Below, in pieces: positions 59,333 through 64,000 of a DNA stretch of 64,000 nucleotides. The notes below the pieces were generated by a model that was not told the DNA's origin, did no database searches, and saw nothing but the letters and a program-made list of their open reading frames with translations. The position numbers and the translations under genes are program-made. The first letter of the stretch is position 1. Each line of letters starts with the position of its first letter. The DNA is from SIG480 sp045636865 (lineage in GTDB: Bacteria; Bacillota; Clostridia; Oscillospirales; JAAYXM01): positions 1 through 64,000 of the forward strand of contig JAZTYJ010000004.1 in the NCBI GenBank assembly GCA_045636865.1. Reading direction: 5' to 3'.

Positions 59333-62107
59333 ATGTCTCAGGATTACAACAGCACAATAAATTTACCCAAAACCGACTTTCCCATGAGAGCATCTCTTCC
59401 GAAGCGCGAGCCGGATATGCTTGCTGCATGGGAGGCGGATAATCTCTATAAGATGCTCATGGAGAAGAATGAAGGACGTCCTCCGTTCATTCTTCACGAC
59501 GGACCTCCGTTCTCAAACGGCAGCATCCATATGGGAACGGCAATGAACAAGTGCCTTAAGGATTTCATTGTCCGTTATAAGAATATGGCAGGGTTCAAAG
59601 CACCGTACACTCCCGGCTGGGATAACCACGGTATGCCTATTGAATCTGCAATTATCAAGAAGAACAACTTAAACCGCAAGCATATGGGAATCCCTGAATT
59701 CCGCACGGCATGTAAGGAATTTGCGGCTGACTTCGTTGACGTTCAGAGAAATCAGTTCAAGCGTCTTGGTGCGCTCGGTGACTGGGATAATCCGTATCTC
59801 ACAATGGATCCGAAGTTTGAAGCTGAAGAAGTAAAAATCTTTGGCGAAATGTATAAGAAGGGCTACATCTACAAGGGCCTCAAGCCGGTTTACTGGTGCC
59901 CTGTCTGTGAAACTGCTCTTGCAGAAGCCGAAATTGAGTACAAGGACGATCCGTGCACAACCGTATATGTCAAGTTCCCGGTAAACGACGACCTCGGAAA
60001 GCTTTCGGGAATCGACCTTGCAAAGACATATTTCGTAATCTGGACAACAACCATCTGGACACTTCCGGGCAACCTCGCCATTGCTCTCAACCCGTCTGAA
60101 GAGTATGTAATCGTAAAAGCTCCGAACGGTGAGAACTACATTATGGCAGAGGCTCTTGCTCCGAAGGTTATGAAGGTCGGCGGCTTTGATTCATACGAGA
60201 TTATCGACCACCATCCGGGTGAGTTCTTTGAAAATATGCTTGCAAACCATCCCTTCCTTCCGAAGACATCACGTCTCTTACTTGCTGACTATGTCACTAT
60301 GGAATCAGGTACGGGTTGCGTTCATACAGCACCGGGCTTTGGTGCAGACGACTATCAGACCTGCCGTCGCTACGGTATGGAAATGGTTGTTCCGGTTGAC
60401 AGCACAGGCCGCCATACAGACTATGCAGGCAAGTATGCAGGAATGAAGACCGAGGAATCAAACCCCGTAATTCTTGCAGATATGAAGGAATCAGGCGCAC
60501 TTTTCGCTTCTGAAGATATTGTTCACAGCTATCCGCATTGTTGGAGATGTAAGGGTCCGATCATCTTCCGTGCAACAGACCAGTGGTTCTGCTCGGTTGA
60601 TGCATTCAAGGACGAGGCAGTTGCTGCTTGCGGTGAGGTTCAATGGTTCCCTGAATGGGGTTATGACCGCATCGTTTCAATGGTACGCGAGCGCGCAGAC
60701 TGGTGTATTTCACGTCAGCGTCATTGGGGACTTCCGATTCCGGTATTCTACTGTGAAGATTGCCAAAAGCCCGTTTGCGACGATGCCACAATCGAAAAGA
60801 TTTCAAAGATATTTGGCGAAAAGGGTTCAAACGCATGGTTTGAAATGGATGTTTCGGAGCTTCTTCCGGAAGGATACAAGTGCCCGCATTGCGGCGGTGT
60901 CCACTTCACAAAGGAAACAGACACGCTCGACGGTTGGTTCGATTCAGGTTCAACCCACATCGCTTCTATGGAGCTTGATTCTCCGAAGTGCTGGCCGGCA
61001 GACCTTTATCTTGAAGGTGCAGACCAGTACCGCGGTTGGTTCCAGTCATCACTTCTTACTGCTGTTGCTCTCCGCGGCAAGGCTCCGTACCGCCAGGTTC
61101 TCACCCACGGCTGGACTGTTGACGGCGAAGGTAAGGCGATGCACAAGTCTCTCGGCAACGGTGTTGCACCTGAAGAGATTATTGAAAAATACGGTGCAGA
61201 CGTTCTTCGTCTCTGGGCAGCTTCTGCTGACTACCGTCAGGATATGAGATGCTCTGATGCAATATTCAAGCAGCTTTCTGACACGTATCTCAAAATCAGA
61301 AACACATCAAGATACATTCTCGGCAACCTCAACGGCTTTGACCCGAATAATGCAGTTGCATATGCTGACCTCTGCGAGATGGATAAATGGGCACTTTCAC
61401 GTCTCAATTCACTCATCGCTCGTTGCAGAGAAGCATATGACAAGTATGAGTTTTACACAGTTGTTCACGCTGTTCATAACTTCTGCGTTGTCGATATGTC
61501 AAACTTCTACCTCGACGTTATCAAGGACAGACTCTACTGCGACGGTGAAAACAGCACAAGTCGCCGCGGGGCACAGACGGTTATCTACCGCATCCTTGAT
61601 GCGCTTGTCCGCATAATCAGCCCGATTCTCGCATTCACAGGCGACGAAATCTGGAAGGCTATGCCGCATCACGACGGTGTCCGCCTTGAAAACTCATTGC
61701 TCAACGATATGCCTGAGGTTGATGCATCAGTCCTCAATGCAGAGCTTGAAAAGAAGTGGGCAGAAATCGCATCGCTTCGCGATCGCGTAAACCGTTCACT
61801 CGAAGAAGCAAGAGCTGCAAAGACAATCGGCAAGTCTCTTGAAGCGGCAGTCAAGATTTGCGCAAACGGAGAAAGCTATGATTTCATCTGCGGAATCGAA
61901 GACCTTGCAAAGCTCTTTATCGTCTCTGCCGTATCGGTTGAAAAGAAGGAATCTCTCGGCGTTTCACTTGACGATATCGAAGTTGAGATTTCCGTTGCAG
62001 GCGGCGTAAAGTGTCCGCGCTGCTGGACATTCTCTGAAAATGCAGGCACAGACGCGGAGCATCCGGAGCTCTGCCCGAGGTGCACTGCGGCTGTAAAGGG
62101 CTGTTAG
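59333..62107 (+). CDS. ileS: Isoleucine--tRNA ligase
   Basis: Charges tRNA-Ile. The 924-residue class I synthetase has HDGPPFSNGSIHMGTAMNK (HIGH-type motif as HMGT), PGWDNHGMPIES, the editing domain with VIWTTTIWTLPGNLA, and the CP-domain WCISRQRHWGLPIPV. The second signature, usually KMSKS, reads GKAMHKSLGNG here, with the last KS kept. The C-terminal zinc finger has CPRCW and CPRC pairs. The tRNA-binding region is complete. It starts 19 bases after divIVA, with AGGGGAG as ribosome site; that gap is too short for a T-box leader. Confidence 0.96.
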   Translation: MSQDYNSTINLPKTDFPMRASLPKREPDMLAAWEADNLYKMLMEKNEGRPPFILHDGPPFSNGSIHMGTAMNKCLKDFIVRYKNMAGFKAPYTPGWDNHGMPIESAIIKKNNLNRKHMGIPEFRTACKEFAADFVDVQRNQFKRLGALGDWDNPYLTMDPKFEAEEVKIFGEMYKKGYIYKGLKPVYWCPVCETALAEAEIEYKDDPCTTVYVKFPVNDDLGKLSGIDLAKTYFVIWTTTIWTLPGNLAIALNPSEEYVIVKAPNGENYIMAEALAPKVMKVGGFDSYEIIDHHPGEFFENMLANHPFLPKTSRLLLADYVTMESGTGCVHTAPGFGADDYQTCRRYGMEMVVPVDSTGRHTDYAGKYAGMKTEESNPVILADMKESGALFASEDIVHSYPHCWRCKGPIIFRATDQWFCSVDAFKDEAVAACGEVQWFPEWGYDRIVSMVRERADWCISRQRHWGLPIPVFYCEDCQKPVCDDATIEKISKIFGEKGSNAWFEMDVSELLPEGYKCPHCGGVHFTKETDTLDGWFDSGSTHIASMELDSPKCWPADLYLEGADQYRGWFQSSLLTAVALRGKAPYRQVLTHGWTVDGEGKAMHKSLGNGVAPEEIIEKYGADVLRLWAASADYRQDMRCSDAIFKQLSDTYLKIRNTSRYILGNLNGFDPNNAVAYADLCEMDKWALSRLNSLIARCREAYDKYEFYTVVHAVHNFCVVDMSNFYLDVIKDRLYCDGENSTSRRGAQTVIYRILDALVRIISPILAFTGDEIWKAMPHHDGVRLENSLLNDMPEVDASVLNAELEKKWAEIASLRDRVNRSLEEARAAKTIGKSLEAAVKICANGESYDFICGIEDLAKLFIVSAVSVEKKESLGVSLDDIEVEISVAGGVKCPRCWTFSENAGTDAEHPELCPRCTAAVKGC

Positions 62108-62118
62108 GAGAGAGCAAA

Positions 62119-62586
62119 TTGCTTATAATTCAGTTTATTTCAGCGATACTTGTAATTATTCTCGATCAGGGAGTAAAGCTCTGGAGTGTTGAGAGCCTTG
62201 CTCCCATCGCGAAGATTCCGATAATTGACGGAGTTTTCAACCTCCGTTATGCCGAAAACACAGGTGCGGCATTTTCAATGTTGCGAGGAAGCACCGTATT
62301 TCTCATCGTCGTTCCGCTTATTGCGGTTTTCGCGATGATATACGTTCTCGTCGCAAAGAAAATCGGCTCAAAAATCGGCTCGTGGGGGATAAGTCTGATC
62401 CTCGCAGGCGCGGTCGGAAACCTTATCGACAGGATTTTCCGGGGCGCGGTTGTGGATATGTTTGATTTTGAGCTTATCAACTTTCCGATTTTCAATGTCG
62501 CGGATATCGCGGTAACAATCGGCGCAGTCCTGTTTTTTATCTTTGTCATATTTTTTTATGACGATAAATCGGAGAAGAAAAAATGA
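62119..62586 (+). CDS. lspA: Lipoprotein signal peptidase (signal peptidase II)
   Basis: Membrane aspartyl protease that cuts prolipoprotein signals before the lipid-modified cysteine; it would process the lipoproteins at 7857, 13131 and 21070. TTG 62119, seven bases after TAGGAGAG, gives 155 residues; the earlier in-frame ATG lies inside ileS. Four membrane helices are seen. The catalytic aspartates lie in AGAVGNLIDRIFRGAVVDM and FNVADIAVTIG, and RYAENTGAAFSML is the family's N-box. Its end overlaps the rluD-like start by four bases. Confidence 0.95.
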   Translation: MLIIQFISAILVIILDQGVKLWSVESLAPIAKIPIIDGVFNLRYAENTGAAFSMLRGSTVFLIVVPLIAVFAMIYVLVAKKIGSKIGSWGISLILAGAVGNLIDRIFRGAVVDMFDFELINFPIFNVADIAVTIGAVLFFIFVIFFYDDKSEKKK

Positions 62587-63485
62587 ACGAAACGTGCATA
62601 GTAACCGTCTTGCCTGAAGACGAAGGAACAAGGCTTGATGTGTTGCTCTCACAAAAACTGAATATTTCAAGAAACGCCGCAACTACCCTCATTGAGGGTG
62701 GCGGCGTTTTCGGGTATAAGAAGAATTACAAGGTGGTCGCAGGCGATGAGATAGAGGTCACAATGCCCGAGCTTCGAGAGACGGATGTTGTCGCGGAGGA
62801 TATTTCTCTTGATATAGTGTATGAAGATCGGCATCTTCTCGTCATCAATAAAGCGCGCGGAATGGTAGTTCATCCCGCGGCAGGGCACTTTTCGGGCACA
62901 CTCGTCAATGCGCTTATGCATCACTGCGGAGATTCTCTCTCCGGCATAAACGGCGTCATGCGACCGGGAATCGTTCATCGTCTTGACAAGGATACAAGCG
63001 GAGTTATGCTCGTTGCAAAAACGGATTTTGCTCATCAGTCGCTTGCAGAGCAGATAAAGGAGCACTCGGTGCGCCGAGAATACCACACGGTTGTTATCGG
63101 AAACCTAAAGGACGACGAAGGGACAATCAACGCGCCCATTGGCCGCCACCATACCGACAGAAAGAAGATGGCGGTTACAGAAAGAAACTCAAGAGAGGCG
63201 ATAACACATTACAAGGTCATCTCGCGCTATCCCGGATTTACATATGCATCCTGTCTTCTCGAAACGGGAAGAACTCACCAGATAAGAGTTCATATGGCAC
63301 ACACGGGGCATCCTGTTGTCGGTGATGAGGTTTACGGTGCGCGCGACAAACTCGGACTTTTAGGACAATGTCTCCACTCCAAAAACGTTACCTTTGTCCA
63401 CCCGGAAACGGGGAAGACGATGTACTTTGAAACGTCACTTCCGGGATATTTTTCGGATATCCTCAAAAAACTTGAGAGAAGGTAG
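62583..63485 (+). CDS. RluA/RluD-family pseudouridine synthase
   Basis: A 300-residue RNA pseudouridine synthase. An N-terminal S4 RNA-binding domain (about 15-75, TRLDVLLSQKLNISRNAAT) precedes the catalytic domain with IVHRLDKDTSGVMLVAK (the HRLD aspartate), REYHTVVIGNLKDDEG, ETGRTHQIRVHMAHTGHPVVG and GDEVYG. The S4 domain and gene order lspA-rluD suggest a 23S rRNA (RluD-type) target; the exact uridines cannot be read from sequence. It overlaps lspA by four bases. Confidence 0.93.
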   Translation: MNETCIVTVLPEDEGTRLDVLLSQKLNISRNAATTLIEGGGVFGYKKNYKVVAGDEIEVTMPELRETDVVAEDISLDIVYEDRHLLVINKARGMVVHPAAGHFSGTLVNALMHHCGDSLSGINGVMRPGIVHRLDKDTSGVMLVAKTDFAHQSLAEQIKEHSVRREYHTVVIGNLKDDEGTINAPIGRHHTDRKKMAVTERNSREAITHYKVISRYPGFTYASCLLETGRTHQIRVHMAHTGHPVVGDEVYGARDKLGLLGQCLHSKNVTFVHPETGKTMYFETSLPGYFSDILKKLERR

Positions 63486-63490
63486 AAAAT

Positions 63491-63763
63491 ATGCAGAATA
63501 TTCTGATTGCATATGTCATCTGGAATGCAATAGTGTTCTTTATTTACGGTATAGACAAAGCTCTTGCAAAGGCGCAGAGCCGCAGAATTTCCGAAAAGTT
63601 TCTCCTCACGCTCGCGGTTTTGCTTGGAGGAGTCGGCGCGTGGGCAGGGATGCGCATCTTTCGTCATAAAACCCGCCACGCAAAGTTTGTTTATGCAGTT
63701 CCGATTCTTGCGTTTTTAAATCTCGCCGTCTTGTTTTTTGTTTTTCGCGGTATGGATATATAG
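63491..63763 (+). CDS. DUF1294 membrane protein
   Basis: A 90-residue protein with two or three hydrophobic helices and the DUF1294 pattern: FFIYGIDKALAKAQSRRISE near the start, LLTLAVLLGGVGAWAGMRIF and HKTRHAKFVYAVPIL. The family is widespread and its function is unknown. It follows the pseudouridine synthase by five bases, probably in the same transcript, with no visible link in function. Confidence 0.85.
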   Translation: MQNILIAYVIWNAIVFFIYGIDKALAKAQSRRISEKFLLTLAVLLGGVGAWAGMRIFRHKTRHAKFVYAVPILAFLNLAVLFFVFRGMDI

Positions 63764-63787
63764 GATTATCTTACGGCAGGTGTAAAA

Positions 63788-64000
63788 ATGAAGAAGAACA
63801 TATTCCCTCGGATAGGAATGAGGAAAATCAAAAGTATACTTGCTCTTTTCCTATCTTTTCTGATATGGCAAATTGTCAGAATCCCGTATCCCGAATTTGC
63901 GGTGCATCCGCTTTTCGGATATGTTTATGCTATTATCGAAATGCGCGAGAGTGCAGAAAAAACAAAAATGTTTGGCTTGAGAAGAATCAAGGCAACATTT
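63788..64000 (+). CDS. FUSC/ArAE-type membrane protein, 3'-truncated by the window
   Basis: The first 71 residues of a membrane protein, open to the window end. ATG 63788 follows ACGGCAGGTG. The segment IGMRKIKSILALFLSFLIWQ is a first membrane helix, and a second begins around FGYVYAIIEMRESAEKTKMF, followed by GLRRIKATF. This spacing matches the start of the aromatic-acid-exporter-like FUSC/DUF939 family of Firmicutes, where a RIxGT motif comes next. Identification rests on a short stretch and is tentative. Confidence 0.6.
   Translation, partial: MKKNIFPRIGMRKIKSILALFLSFLIWQIVRIPYPEFAVHPLFGYVYAIIEMRESAEKTKMFGLRRIKATF

Noticed and set aside
59313..59333. Possible T-box leader in front of ileS
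   Set aside because: Only 19 bases separate divIVA and ileS, far too short for a T-box; no specifier or T-box sequence is seen.

Overview
The window looks like chromosome from an anaerobic, low- to mid-GC Gram-positive bacterium of class Clostridia, probably a gut-type Oscillospirales/Ruminococcaceae-like organism. This is inferred from gene content, not from a marker tree. The pointers are an oxygen-sensitive class III ribonucleotide reductase, SepF/YggT/DivIVA division genes, the miaB-mutS-mutL-miaA-hfq block, a SpoVB-like flippase, S-layer homology domains, frequent TTG and GTG starts, and sigma-A promoters that nearly all have 17-bp spacers. I see no insertion sequence, phage, integrase, CRISPR array or rRNA. 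The only RNA gene is a tRNA-Ala(GGC).

Left part (1-8.6 kb): the 3' end of pnp, convergent nrdD-nrdG, then the most distinctive locus. A cobalamin riboswitch with its own promoter and terminator leads into a 1186-residue exported protein with two alpha-toroid regions, a transcobalamin-like DUF4430 beta-domain and three SLH repeats. A DUF4430 lipoprotein follows in the same operon. I read this as a surface vitamin B12 capture system analogous to intrinsic factor/transcobalamin. The divergent nrdD promoter carries two NrdR-like boxes and lies almost back to back with the riboswitch promoter.

8.6-23 kb: a DMT transporter, a PHP phosphatase with a NahK-like sugar kinase, a gamma-carbonic-anhydrase-like protein divergent from a sugar epimerase, an orphan binding lipoprotein, a sodium symporter, an OMP-decarboxylase-like protein lacking the catalytic lysine, a phosphatase-GNAT fusion and a flippase. 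A coupled operon of amino-acid permease, a third DUF4430 lipoprotein and an ABC exporter closes the region.

23-30.4 kb: a tight six-gene operon of a ceramidase-like hydrolase, two paralogous putative glycosidases separated by a small protein, a PocR-AraC regulator and an EamA transporter. It looks catabolic but its substrate is unknown. The 30379-30799 gap holds the tRNA, its terminator(s) and promoter, and the tkt promoter.

30.8-48 kb: transketolase, a small zinc-ribbon membrane protein, an orphan fused ABC-permease-like protein, a galK-galE-galT operon with a GH25 lysozyme, mnmE, feoAB, a 59-residue cysteine-containing protein, a MocA oxidoreductase, glutamine synthetase and a phosphohexomutase.

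48-64 kb: a long co-directional housekeeping run for CoA synthesis (coaW-like), tRNA modification and mismatch repair (miaB, mutS, mutL, miaA), hfq, an HlyD-like membrane protein, division genes (yggS, sepF, yggT, divIVA), ileS, lspA, an RluD-type synthase, a DUF1294 protein and the start of a FUSC-type membrane protein cut by the window end.
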